Shown here: in pieces, positions 15,898-24,427 of the stretch
Position numbering within the stretch: position 1 is the first letter of the stretch
Layout: every line of letters starts with the position of its first letter
Assembly (NCBI GenBank): GCA_964603125.1
Contig: CAZRUA010000032.1
Span: 1-32,945 of the forward strand
Direction of reading: 5' to 3'
DNA: 32,945 bases
Origin: CAZRUA01 sp964603125
Lineage (GTDB): Bacteria > Bacteroidota > Bacteroidia > B-17B0 > Aurantibacillaceae
Notes under the pieces: generated by a model
What the model was told of the DNA's origin: nothing
What the model saw: the letters and a program-made list of their open reading frames with translations, nothing else
Databases searched by the model: none
Program-made: the position numbers and the translations under genes

Positions 15898-17639
15898 TGG
15901 GGAAAAATAAAATACTGCTGCTTTTAGTTCTTGTCTTGCTTGGAGAAATTGTCCATGCAAACAATGTACTCATTGATCCAATTACTGGTAAGTCGATTGA
16001 ACATTATAATACTAGTTTAAAGATTAAATCAGATTATTTAAATCCATTTGCTGATATAGAATTTTACCCTACTGTGGTTAAAAATAATAAAATACTTAGC
16101 GAGAAAATTAACGCATACATTTCAACCATGGTTAAGGATGATAATTACCGAAACCAATTTAAAGCACATTGTACAAGAAGTATAGCATACTATATGAAAA
16201 TTTGGGGTGATAATTCTTATTTAAGTAATTATGACAAAACATTATTATCTGCACAAAATGTGGTGTTAGATGAAATTGAAACTCAGCCTTTGTTTTATTA
16301 CAACAGTCTTTTGTGTTTAACCATAACATCTAGTTATGATATTAATTCACAGTTTGGACAATTTAAAGAGTCGCATGAGTTTGTGCAAACAATATTTATA
16401 GACACCGATACTTACACCTTTAGCACTTTAAAAGAAATGTGCCCTGTTTATTTGCAGGGTAAATTTATTGCTTCCTTAAGCTATAATAGAAATAAGGCAA
16501 TTCACCTCAATAATTTAAATGTAATAAACCGCAATATTGAAGATAATTACGATTACTATGAAGATGAATTAGAGAATAAGGAAAGTTTAAAAATCGATTC
16601 GATACCCACCAAACTGTTTAATGAAGCAATTGATTTGAACGAAATTATTTTTGATTGGAATGCTTTAAACTTTTCAGTACCACGTAATTCAAGTAATACC
16701 CAGTATACCTTTGGTATGCCTTATTCTTTTGCTATTCCTGAGGATTCACTTTTATTTTATTTGCCGTTTATTAAAACAATAAAAAAACAAAATACAGCTC
16801 TCCAATTTAAGCCGGAAGAAATTAACAAGGAACTATTAAAATATGCATTCCATCAACCCTTTTTTATTGAGGATGAATATTTACGTGAATATTATAATGA
16901 AACTCCAAATAAGAAAAAGGTAAGTGTTTTCTATCGCCAAAAATTTGTAAGTGATTCTAGTTTTAAGGTGTTCACGAACTATGTTTACAATGCTTCCAAT
17001 AAGGTTTCGAGTGTTGAAACCGGATTCGATAATGGGAGTGCAGCAAGAAGTGTTGTTGCCTTGCATAGTTACGATGATAATGGAAACTTAATAAGCATAA
17101 GCTCGGTAAAAAATAATACAAGCAAAATAGCTAGTATTTTTAGATACAATAAGGACAACTTTTTGATTTCATACAAAGCAATGGGCGACGAGGATAACGA
17201 TGCGCAAGAGCATACGTATACTTACGATGCTATAGGAATACATGAATGTAGAAACAGCGAAGGGAAGAATGAATGTTACACCTATCATTTTGATGCCTTA
17301 GGAAATTTGGTTTCAAGAAGTGCAAAAGGTCAGAAAGTGGATTGGAGTTGTGTTTATAGCGGTAAATTAAAAATGGCTGTTGGCGATGCTTTGTATAGTT
17401 ATAATAAGGACAATCAAATTGACAGTTATGAAAGAGATAGGGGACGTTATTATACCAAATACATGTACAACAGCAATAATCAAATTCAAGAAATTTTAAT
17501 GTACGATAGTAAAAAACTATACCGCAAATGTCAAGTAAAATATGACCAATTTGGTCGCATAATTTATTACACACAACTTTCCTATTCCTACGGTCAGTTT
17601 CAAACCCAGCAAGAGTTTAAGGTAGAGTATGGGAATTAG
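15897..17639 (+). CDS. Exported protein of unknown function with C-terminal YD-like repeats
   Basis: This 580-residue protein has a clear signal peptide (MGKNKILLLLVLVLLGEIVHA). The region of about residues 50-210 has the feel of a DUF3298/RsiV-like fold (FIDTDTYTFSTLKEMCP), a low-confidence suggestion only. The last 220 residues hold degenerate YD/RHS-type repeats, such as YDDNGNLISI, YHFDALGNLVSRS, YSYNKDNQIDSY, YMYNSNNQIQEI and YDQFGRIIYY. No toxin domain follows the repeats, unlike full RHS proteins. Its ATG overlaps the stop of the MORN gene (TAATG), so the two products are translationally coupled and probably work together at the cell envelope. The function is unknown. Confidence 0.85.
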   Translation: MGKNKILLLLVLVLLGEIVHANNVLIDPITGKSIEHYNTSLKIKSDYLNPFADIEFYPTVVKNNKILSEKINAYISTMVKDDNYRNQFKAHCTRSIAYYMKIWGDNSYLSNYDKTLLSAQNVVLDEIETQPLFYYNSLLCLTITSSYDINSQFGQFKESHEFVQTIFIDTDTYTFSTLKEMCPVYLQGKFIASLSYNRNKAIHLNNLNVINRNIEDNYDYYEDELENKESLKIDSIPTKLFNEAIDLNEIIFDWNALNFSVPRNSSNTQYTFGMPYSFAIPEDSLLFYLPFIKTIKKQNTALQFKPEEINKELLKYAFHQPFFIEDEYLREYYNETPNKKKVSVFYRQKFVSDSSFKVFTNYVYNASNKVSSVETGFDNGSAARSVVALHSYDDNGNLISISSVKNNTSKIASIFRYNKDNFLISYKAMGDEDNDAQEHTYTYDAIGIHECRNSEGKNECYTYHFDALGNLVSRSAKGQKVDWSCVYSGKLKMAVGDALYSYNKDNQIDSYERDRGRYYTKYMYNSNNQIQEILMYDSKKLYRKCQVKYDQFGRIIYYTQLSYSYGQFQTQQEFKVEYGN

Positions 17640-17659
17640 TTTCATCTAAGTTTATTTGC

Positions 17660-17667
17660 TAAATTTG
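17660..17667 (+). promoter_or_regulatory. Candidate -7 box of the KAP NTPase gene, inside an inverted repeat
   Basis: TAAATTTG matches TAnnTTTG, 79 bases before the ATG at 17747. It lies between the arms TAAGTTT (17647-17653) and AAACTTA (17673-17679), a perfect 7-base inverted repeat. No clear -33 element was found. Confidence 0.4.
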
Positions 17668-17746
17668 ATTTGAAACTTAAGAAATAATAAATCCAAATTT
17701 TTAGAGAGTTTATATTATTCTTAGCTATTAACAATAAAATCTAAAT

Positions 17747-19072
17747 ATGGACAAAAAAGTAAATATTGATCTACTATCCGATCAACCAATTAATTTAAAA
17801 GATCAGGATGACTTTAATAGAGGTGATTTTGTAGATGCCATTGCTCAAATTATCTATAGCCAGTCTTCCAAAGTAAATCCGACTCAAAATAAAGATTTTA
17901 AGAATGTTGATGAGAACATGATTATTGGACTTTATGGATCATGGGGACACGGAAAATCTAGTATACTAAACTTATTGAAAGAAAATCTCGAGAACATGGG
18001 ATTACAAACAGTATATTTCAATCCTTGGATGTATGGAAGTGAAGAGCAATTAATAATTTCATTGTTTAATTCAATTATTTCTAAATGTGGTTTAAAGGGG
18101 ATTAAACTTGACAAACTTATAAAATTATTTGATCAATACTATCCATTAGTATCATTAGTGGCACCAAGAACGGCGGAGGTTGGAAAGGCTATAGCGAAAT
18201 CATTTAAAAGTTCAAGTGAACCAATAAACGCTTATGCATGTAAAAATGAGATTGATAAAATTCTTTTAGGTACAGCAAATCCTTTGACAATTTTCATTGA
18301 TGATGTAGATAGACTTAGTAAAAGTGAAATTCATGTTTTATTTAAAACTTTGCGACTAGTTGCTAGTTTTAAACATGTAATTTATGTGATTGCTTGCGAT
18401 TTTGATATGGTTTCTAAATCTATTAAAGAGAATTATGCTGATGGAAGTGTTGAGGATGGTAGAGCTTTTCTTGAAAAAATAATTCAAATACCTATTAGAA
18501 TACCTGAAATTAAACCAGAATTGCTTTATAATTATGCACTAAATTATATTAAAATTACCTGTGATATAGATTTAACAAAAAAGCCTTTAATTAAAGAGAT
18601 TTTCGAAGAATTTTTTAATACTCCGCGAGATGTAAAAAGGTTTGTGAATAGTTTCAGATTCACACAGAAATATTTTAACAATGCGATTGATGAAATTGAT
18701 TTGATTTTCATTGAATTAATTCGAGTAAAAATGCAAGAGTTGTTTGAATTGATGAAAGTATATTATAAATGTGTTAGCAAGGGTAACCCAGATTCAAATT
18801 ATAACGCTGTAATATTTGATGATTTGTTAAAGCAGAAACCAGAATATTTTAGATCAGACGGCACTTTTGGAAACAAACATATTTGTCAGAAATATAATAA
18901 AATTTTTTCAGAACTTTTTAATACTCAAATTCGAGCTTTATCTTTTGATCATTCAGGTATACGCTTAGGTTATAAAGATTACATGAAATTTAAAGATGTT
19001 TTACAATTAAAAACCTTTCATAACCCTAATATGTTAGTGTATTATTTTGAAAAATCTGAGCAAATTAATTAG
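17747..19072 (+). CDS. KAP-family P-loop NTPase
   Basis: This 441-residue protein has the KAP NTPase layout: Walker A at residues 64-71 (GSWGHGKS), the family motif FNPWMYG at 91-97, Walker B at 181-190 (TIFIDDVDRL, acidic residues D185, D186 and D188), FLEKIIQIPIRIP at 241-253 and TPRDVKRFVNSFRF in the lid region. Many KAP proteins carry paired transmembrane helices between Walker A and B; here that stretch (about 100-180) has no such segments, so this is probably a cytoplasmic form. The C-terminal 150 residues are family-variable. KAP NTPases occur in phage defence and membrane-associated signalling systems, but no partner defence gene is next to it. The gene has its own upstream region and ends at a strong terminator. 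Confidence 0.92.
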   Translation: MDKKVNIDLLSDQPINLKDQDDFNRGDFVDAIAQIIYSQSSKVNPTQNKDFKNVDENMIIGLYGSWGHGKSSILNLLKENLENMGLQTVYFNPWMYGSEEQLIISLFNSIISKCGLKGIKLDKLIKLFDQYYPLVSLVAPRTAEVGKAIAKSFKSSSEPINAYACKNEIDKILLGTANPLTIFIDDVDRLSKSEIHVLFKTLRLVASFKHVIYVIACDFDMVSKSIKENYADGSVEDGRAFLEKIIQIPIRIPEIKPELLYNYALNYIKITCDIDLTKKPLIKEIFEEFFNTPRDVKRFVNSFRFTQKYFNNAIDEIDLIFIELIRVKMQELFELMKVYYKCVSKGNPDSNYNAVIFDDLLKQKPEYFRSDGTFGNKHICQKYNKIFSELFNTQIRALSFDHSGIRLGYKDYMKFKDVLQLKTFHNPNMLVYYFEKSEQIN

Positions 19073-19095
19073 GACATACTAAGGTCTAAAGGAAA

Positions 19096-19137
19096 AAAGC
19101 CACCCATTTCTGAGTGGCTTTCTTTTTATTTCTTTTA
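19096..19137. terminator. Rho-independent terminator between convergent genes
   Basis: AAAGCCAC (19096-19103) pairs with GTGGCTTT (19114-19121) around a short loop. It is followed by a T-rich tail and preceded by an A-rich run, so it can act in both directions, for the KAP gene (+) and the T9SS protein gene (-). Confidence 0.85.
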
Positions 19138-19141
19138 ACTT

Positions 19142-21451
19142 TTATTGCTTAATTAACTTTGCAAAAGTATTCGTACTTCCAACAAACTTAATCGTATAAA
19201 CACCTGCTTCAAATGAGCTTAAGTCTAAATCTTGTTTTCCGCTTATAGTTGCTGTATAAACAACTTGTCCTATAAGGTTCAATACTTCAATTTTTTGATT
19301 TACAGTTCCATTCGTGTTAATGGTAAACTTACCATTGCTTGGATTAGGATAAATTGAATAAGCACTTGTTTTGCTTAAAGAGTTTAAACCAATTCCTGTA
19401 ATATTTGTACAAGCACTTGTATCAGAGCAAGCACCTGATGTGATAACCACAGCATAATCACCGTTCGCTGTTGCTGTATAGGATTGGCTGGTTTCACCTG
19501 CAATGGCGCTATTTGTATTACAATCAATCCATTGGTAAGTTGCTCCTGTTTCAGTTGCAGTTATTGTAGTACCTGCGGCACTAACACTTAAATCAACAGT
19601 AGAAATTGTTAAATGCAATGTATCCGAATTACAACCTGCCGTAACAATATAGGTTCCTGAAGTCGAATAAGTTAATCCATCAACCGACCAAGTATAAGAT
19701 GCGCATGCACTTGCAGTTGTTGAATTAGCATTACCAGCATTGATAACTAAATGCAATGTATCTGTGTTACAAGCGTTTGTGTTAAGGTAAGTTCCTGAGC
19801 TAGTGTATGTCTGTGAGTTTGCTGACCAAGTATAAGTATTACAAGCTGTATCGTTTAAAACAGTATTTGTTAATGGATTTAATGTTAAAATTAATGAATC
19901 AGTATTACAGCCTACTGTATTGGTATAGATTCCTGAGGCATTATAAGTTTGACCGTTTGCAGTCCAAGTATAACTTGTGCCACAAATACTTTGAGTGCTT
20001 AATGTTGAAGTAGGGTTGGTAATAGTTAAAACTAATGAATCAGTATTACATCCAACAACATAAGTATATGTTCCAGAGCTTGTGTAGGTTTGACCGTCGG
20101 CAGACCAAGTATAACTTCCGCAAGTGGTTGCATTTGTTAAAGTTGAAGTAATTGGGTTAACTGTTATTGTAATCATTGTGGTATCAGCGCACTGACCAGC
20201 TGTAGGTGTGAAAATATAATCTGTTGTTGTTGTGTTATCCAATGCAGGTGACCAAGTTCCCGTTACTCCATTGTTTGCTGTAGTTGGTAATGCTAAAATT
20301 GGATCTCCTGAACAAATACTAGTGCTTGTTACATTAAAAGTAGGCTCAATTAAGTAACTAACAGTTGTTGCACTTGGAGCATTTGATACACCGCGGAAAA
20401 CAGTATTAGTTGAAGCATTAATTACCGGAAGGGCAGCTGGAGTAGAAGGGGTAGCATTGTAACCCGCATTATCGTTTACCAGAGTAACGGTATTATTAGT
20501 TGTTGCAATTAAAATTACATTTGAACAATATTGACGAACCGTTAAACCTCTTGCACCAGTTGTTCCAACAGCTATAGTTCCATTCAGTACCCATGTTCCA
20601 CCAACTAAGGACCATTTTTGAATTCCTCCATTTGGAGCAGCTCTGTCGTCAGCAACATAAGCTACGTCAACTCCAGGTACACCAGCATCCATATCTAATA
20701 ATTGAAATGCATAAGGCGATGGACCAGCTGTTGTAGGAAAACCTGGCAGTATAGAAGTTGTTTGACCAGTAGTAGTTGGAATACCTGTACCAACTGAAGT
20801 TAATCCTTGAAAGGCTCCAGAAGCTGCACTCATGTAAAGTTGCCCATTAAATATGGAAGTTACACGTGTATTTGTAGGTGCTGAACTTAATTGAACGGAT
20901 GTTGCACTAACACTTCCAAAGGGTACATATCTTGTTCCACCACCTGTACCGGTTCCACTGCACCAAAAAGCAGTTCCGTCAATTGTAACAACACTTCTTA
21001 TACTGTTGCCAACATAACCAGTTGTGGATGTAATACCAGTGCTTGTATTTATGGTTCCATTGCTCCCAATTAAAGCAATAATTCTATCAATACCAGCTGC
21101 TGTGCTAACCGAGGCGGTTCCTGGAGCAGCGTCATACCCACCAATAGTTAAAAATTTCCCATCTGCCGAAAGTTGTAATGCTCCTTCTGAAGTTGATGTT
21201 CCACTTAATGTAAGTGTTTGGTCGGTTCCGTTATCAGCTGTTGGTAAAGCTATTGATTGAACCAAAGTAGCTGCGCCAGTAGTTGTATTTAAGTAGTATT
21301 CATCTAAAAATACAGCTTGAGCTGCGTTTGACAAAGCAGCAGCGCCAGTTCCTATGCGGGTAACAACAATGTTAGATGAATTAAAAGGGGTTTGTGAGTT
21401 CATTAAATTGCTAAAGCCTAAAACAGCAAAAGCTAGTAGAGTTTTTTTCAT
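19142..21451 (-). CDS. T9SS-exported protein with cysteine-containing 46-residue repeats
   Basis: I start it at the ATG at 21451, which gives the signal peptide MKKTLLAFAVLGFSNLMNS and 769 residues; another in-frame ATG lies six codons upstream at 21469. The first 380 residues are Thr/Ser/Gly-rich and look like a beta-propeller-type domain (ADGKFLTIGGYD, VDVAYVADD), but I do not recognise the family. Four repeats of 46-47 residues follow with the pattern CxSYTWSANGQTYTSSGTY...GCNTDSLxL. The C-terminus is a T9SS type A sorting domain (YSIYPNPSNGKF, GVYTIKF, ending AKLIKQ). It is therefore secreted or surface-anchored. The function is unknown; the repeats suggest a stalk or spacer. Confidence 0.88.
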   Translation of the reverse strand: MKKTLLAFAVLGFSNLMNSQTPFNSSNIVVTRIGTGAAALSNAAQAVFLDEYYLNTTTGAATLVQSIALPTADNGTDQTLTLSGTSTSEGALQLSADGKFLTIGGYDAAPGTASVSTAAGIDRIIALIGSNGTINTSTGITSTTGYVGNSIRSVVTIDGTAFWCSGTGTGGGTRYVPFGSVSATSVQLSSAPTNTRVTSIFNGQLYMSAASGAFQGLTSVGTGIPTTTGQTTSILPGFPTTAGPSPYAFQLLDMDAGVPGVDVAYVADDRAAPNGGIQKWSLVGGTWVLNGTIAVGTTGARGLTVRQYCSNVILIATTNNTVTLVNDNAGYNATPSTPAALPVINASTNTVFRGVSNAPSATTVSYLIEPTFNVTSTSICSGDPILALPTTANNGVTGTWSPALDNTTTTDYIFTPTAGQCADTTMITITVNPITSTLTNATTCGSYTWSADGQTYTSSGTYTYVVGCNTDSLVLTITNPTSTLSTQSICGTSYTWTANGQTYNASGIYTNTVGCNTDSLILTLNPLTNTVLNDTACNTYTWSANSQTYTSSGTYLNTNACNTDTLHLVINAGNANSTTASACASYTWSVDGLTYSTSGTYIVTAGCNSDTLHLTISTVDLSVSAAGTTITATETGATYQWIDCNTNSAIAGETSQSYTATANGDYAVVITSGACSDTSACTNITGIGLNSLSKTSAYSIYPNPSNGKFTINTNGTVNQKIEVLNLIGQVVYTATISGKQDLDLSSFEAGVYTIKFVGSTNTFAKLIKQ
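19600..20165 (-). repeat. Four tandem cysteine-containing repeats within the T9SS protein
   Basis: Equivalent codons (start of the NTD/NSD segment) occur at 20038, 19897, 19759 and 19621 on the + coordinate, so the spacing is 141, 138 and 138 bases, or 46-47 residues. Each unit has two cysteines and an SYTWS or TYTWS core. Confidence 0.88.
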
Positions 21452-21485
21452 GGGTAAAGATTTAATCATTGATTATATTTTAATG

Positions 21486-21493
21486 CAAATTTA
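21486..21493 (-). promoter_or_regulatory. Candidate -7 box of the 19142-21451 gene
   Basis: On the - strand this reads TAAATTTG, an exact TAnnTTTG, 34 bases before the preferred ATG at 21451 and 16 before the alternative ATG at 21469. The -33 element is unclear. Confidence 0.5.
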
Positions 21494-21572
21494 CTTCTAA
21501 TATAATCAAATTATAAAAGAAATAGATAACAAGTTACGAATGATTTATTGTATGGTAGAAATATGTAAATGC

Positions 21573-23348
21573 TTATTCTTCGCCTTCAACAAAGATTTTC
21601 CCAACAACATCTTTGTATTTTTCCATAATGAATTTGCGCTTTAAACTGAGTTTTGGAGTCATTTCGCCGCCTTCAACGCTCCAGATTCCATTTATAAACT
21701 CAGGTCTTTTTATTTGCTCATAAGGGGCAAGCGTTTTATTCATTTCTCTAATAAAGGCACCTAATGCTTTTTTTACTTCGGCATGAGAAGAAATTTCGAA
21801 AGCATTGGTATATTCCACATTGTTTTGTTTACACCATTCTTTCATATAATCTGCTGAAGGAACGAGTAGGGCAGAAGCATATTTTTGACCTTCTCCAATT
21901 ACCATACATTGATCAATAAAACGACATTCCTTTAATCTATTTTCAATCATTAAAGGAGCTATGTATTTTCCGGAAGAAGTTTTAAAAATCTCCTTCTTTC
22001 TATCAGTAATCTTTAAAAATTTACCGTCGATAATTGTTCCAATATCACCTGTGTGAAAATATCCTTGTTCGTCAATTACTTCGGCTGTAGCATCTGGACG
22101 ATTGTAATACCCCATCATTACACTCGGAGCTTTAACAATAATTTCTCCGTCTTCGGCAATTTTAACTTCTACGTTATTATGAATAATACCAACTGTTCCA
22201 ATCTTTGTTAAGCCTTTTTTATAGCAGTTAACTGAAATTACAGGCGAAGTTTCAGTTAAACCATATCCTTCCGAAACAATAATTTTTGCACACATAAATA
22301 CACGCGCTAAGCGCGGTTGTAATGCAGCACCACCAGAAGCAATCACTACAACATTTCCACCTAAAGCTTCGCGCCATTTTGAGAAAACTAATTTATCAGC
22401 AATTTTACGTTTTAGTTCATACCAAGCTCCATTTGCACCATCTAGTTCGTAATTAAGCGCTATATCCAATGCCCAAAAGAATACTTTCTTTTTAAAGCCA
22501 CTTAATTTTTCGCCAGCACTTACCAATTTTTCATATACACGTTCAATCAAACGCGGCACCGAAACAAACATGTGCGGTTTTATTTCCTTCAAATTATCAC
22601 CAATAGTTTCTAGTCCTTCGGCATAATAAATGGATATACCTTTGTACAGATACAAAGTATTTACCATACGCTCGTAAACATGATTTAATGGTAAAAAACT
22701 TAGGGCTCTCCAGTTTGTTTCAAATGGAGCTAAATCTTGTGATGCTAAAACATTACTAATTAAATTGGTATGACACAACATCACTCCTTTTGGAGTGCCC
22801 GTTGTTCCGCTTGTGTATAAAATTGTCATTAGTTCATCAGGATTAATTTTATCCTTTAAAACCTTTATTTTTTCTAAATCAACTTTATCTTTTGCGAAAT
22901 GGATGAACTCACTAAAATGCTTTACTCCTTCAATCTCGTTAAAACTGTGAACATATTTTACGTTTGGAATTTCGCTTTCCATTTCAGCAATTTTTTTGTA
23001 GATATCTTTTGATGAAAGGAATATTGCTTTAACACCCGAATCGTTTAAAATAAATTTTAAATCACCTACGCTAATTGTAGGGTAAATTGGAACGGTTATA
23101 ATACCAATTTGTTGACATCCATAATCAACAAAATTCCATTCTGGACGGTTGTTGGCAATAATTGCAACTTTATCTCCTGGCACAAAACCAAGAGCCAATA
23201 AACCTGAACTTACTAAATTTACGTTTTCAATAAAATCGTTAACACTATGTTTCACCCATTGTTTGTTAACTTTTGCTGCTAAAATATCATCTTTTTTACT
23301 AGTTTGTTTTAATAAATCTAGTATATCGAAAACGCGTTTTATTTCCAT
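21573..23348 (-). CDS. Long-chain fatty acid-CoA ligase (AMP-forming)
   Basis: This 591-residue member of the adenylate-forming family is the usual length. Its motifs, in order, are the nucleotide-binding loop LYTSGTTGTPKGVM, the SFLPLNHVYER block, SEGYGLTETSPV (A5-like), GYFHTGDIG (A7-like) and DRKKEIFKTSSGKYIAP (hinge and A8). It activates long-chain fatty acids to acyl-AMP and then acyl-CoA, for lipid synthesis or beta-oxidation; a thiolase is encoded at the start of the window. No signal peptide is visible; such enzymes act at the inner face of the membrane. Start ATG at 23348. It is divergent from hldD with 92 bases between them, holding only imperfect promoter boxes. Confidence 0.95.
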   Translation of the reverse strand: MEIKRVFDILDLLKQTSKKDDILAAKVNKQWVKHSVNDFIENVNLVSSGLLALGFVPGDKVAIIANNRPEWNFVDYGCQQIGIITVPIYPTISVGDLKFILNDSGVKAIFLSSKDIYKKIAEMESEIPNVKYVHSFNEIEGVKHFSEFIHFAKDKVDLEKIKVLKDKINPDELMTILYTSGTTGTPKGVMLCHTNLISNVLASQDLAPFETNWRALSFLPLNHVYERMVNTLYLYKGISIYYAEGLETIGDNLKEIKPHMFVSVPRLIERVYEKLVSAGEKLSGFKKKVFFWALDIALNYELDGANGAWYELKRKIADKLVFSKWREALGGNVVVIASGGAALQPRLARVFMCAKIIVSEGYGLTETSPVISVNCYKKGLTKIGTVGIIHNNVEVKIAEDGEIIVKAPSVMMGYYNRPDATAEVIDEQGYFHTGDIGTIIDGKFLKITDRKKEIFKTSSGKYIAPLMIENRLKECRFIDQCMVIGEGQKYASALLVPSADYMKEWCKQNNVEYTNAFEISSHAEVKKALGAFIREMNKTLAPYEQIKRPEFINGIWSVEGGEMTPKLSLKRKFIMEKYKDVVGKIFVEGEE

Positions 23349-23440
23349 AATGGTTAGTATTTCTGACCGAAAGTAAATAATAAAAACTAAAATTAAAAGT
23401 AATTTCTTTTATTATTACCTTTAGTTTTTAAATCAAAATT

Positions 23441-24406
23441 ATGATTGTTGTTACAGGGGCTTATGGCTTTATAGGAAGTTGTTTAATTAGTGAATTGAAC
23501 AAATTAAATATAACTAATTTGTTATTGGTAGATGATTTTTCAAAGAAGGAAAAATATCCTAACCTAGGGAATAAAAAATATACCTCAAAGATTGAAAGAG
23601 CTGATTTTATTGAATATTTTAAGAACCAAGCTAAAAATATCGAATTTGTTTTTCATATAGGAGCACGCACAGATACCACTGAGTTTAATGTAGAAATTTT
23701 TAATGAGTTGAATTTAAACTACTCCAAAGAAATTTGGAACATATGTGCTGAAAATTCTATACCATTGGTTTATGCTTCAAGCGCAGCTACATACGGTTTA
23801 GGTGAGCATGGTTATGATGATGATGAGACAAAAATTCCTTTATTAAAACCTTTGAATCCTTACGGCGATAGTAAAAACGATTTTGATAAATGGGCATTAC
23901 TTCAAGATAAGAAACCTAATTATTGGATAGGTTTAAAATTCTTTAATGTTTACGGACCAAATGAGTATCACAAGGGAAGAATGGCTTCGGTTATTTTTCA
24001 TGCTTTTAATCAAATTAAAAAGAGCAGAAGTATGAAGTTGTTTAAGAGCCATAATCCAAATTACACCGATGGTGGGCAATTGCGTGATTTTATTTATGTA
24101 AAAGATTTGATTAACGTTTGTTCATTTTTATATCAAAACAAAGTTAAATCGGGGATTTATAATTTAGGAACAGGCAAGGCGCGCACTTTTCTTGACTTAG
24201 CTAAGAATACTTTTAAAGCAATGGATATTGATGAAAGTATTGAATTTATGGATACTCCAATTGATATACGAGATAAATACCAATATTTTACCGAAGCCAA
24301 TATGGCTAAATTAATTGCTCAAGGTTACACTAAGCCTTTTCATACTTTGGAAGAAGGTATTGATGATTATGTAAAAAACTATTTAGTGGCATCAAAAATT
24401 TATTAA
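23441..24406 (+). CDS. hldD: ADP-L-glycero-D-manno-heptose 6-epimerase
   Basis: This 321-residue short-chain dehydrogenase-type epimerase has the NAD(P)-binding G6-x-x-G9-x-x-G12 loop at the N-terminus, the active site serines in YASSAATYG, and the catalytic Tyr141-x-x-x-Lys145 pair (YGDSK). The stretch FFNVYGPNEYHKGRMASV (168-185) is highly characteristic of HldD. It makes ADP-L-glycero-D-manno-heptose, the precursor of inner-core heptose in lipopolysaccharide. The weak box TACCTTTA at 23416-23423 may be its -7 element. No other heptose gene is adjacent. An M1 peptidase gene follows after 21 bases, perhaps in the same transcript. Confidence 0.95.
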   Translation: MIVVTGAYGFIGSCLISELNKLNITNLLLVDDFSKKEKYPNLGNKKYTSKIERADFIEYFKNQAKNIEFVFHIGARTDTTEFNVEIFNELNLNYSKEIWNICAENSIPLVYASSAATYGLGEHGYDDDETKIPLLKPLNPYGDSKNDFDKWALLQDKKPNYWIGLKFFNVYGPNEYHKGRMASVIFHAFNQIKKSRSMKLFKSHNPNYTDGGQLRDFIYVKDLINVCSFLYQNKVKSGIYNLGTGKARTFLDLAKNTFKAMDIDESIEFMDTPIDIRDKYQYFTEANMAKLIAQGYTKPFHTLEEGIDDYVKNYLVASKIY

Positions 24407-24427
24407 ATATTAAATCGCTTTCTTGAA

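Noticed and set aside
12490..19072. Calling the MORN/YD/KAP block a proven toxin-antitoxin or phage defence island
   Set aside because: No toxin domain, nuclease, integrase, tRNA boundary or second defence gene is visible; only the KAP family and odd composition point that way.
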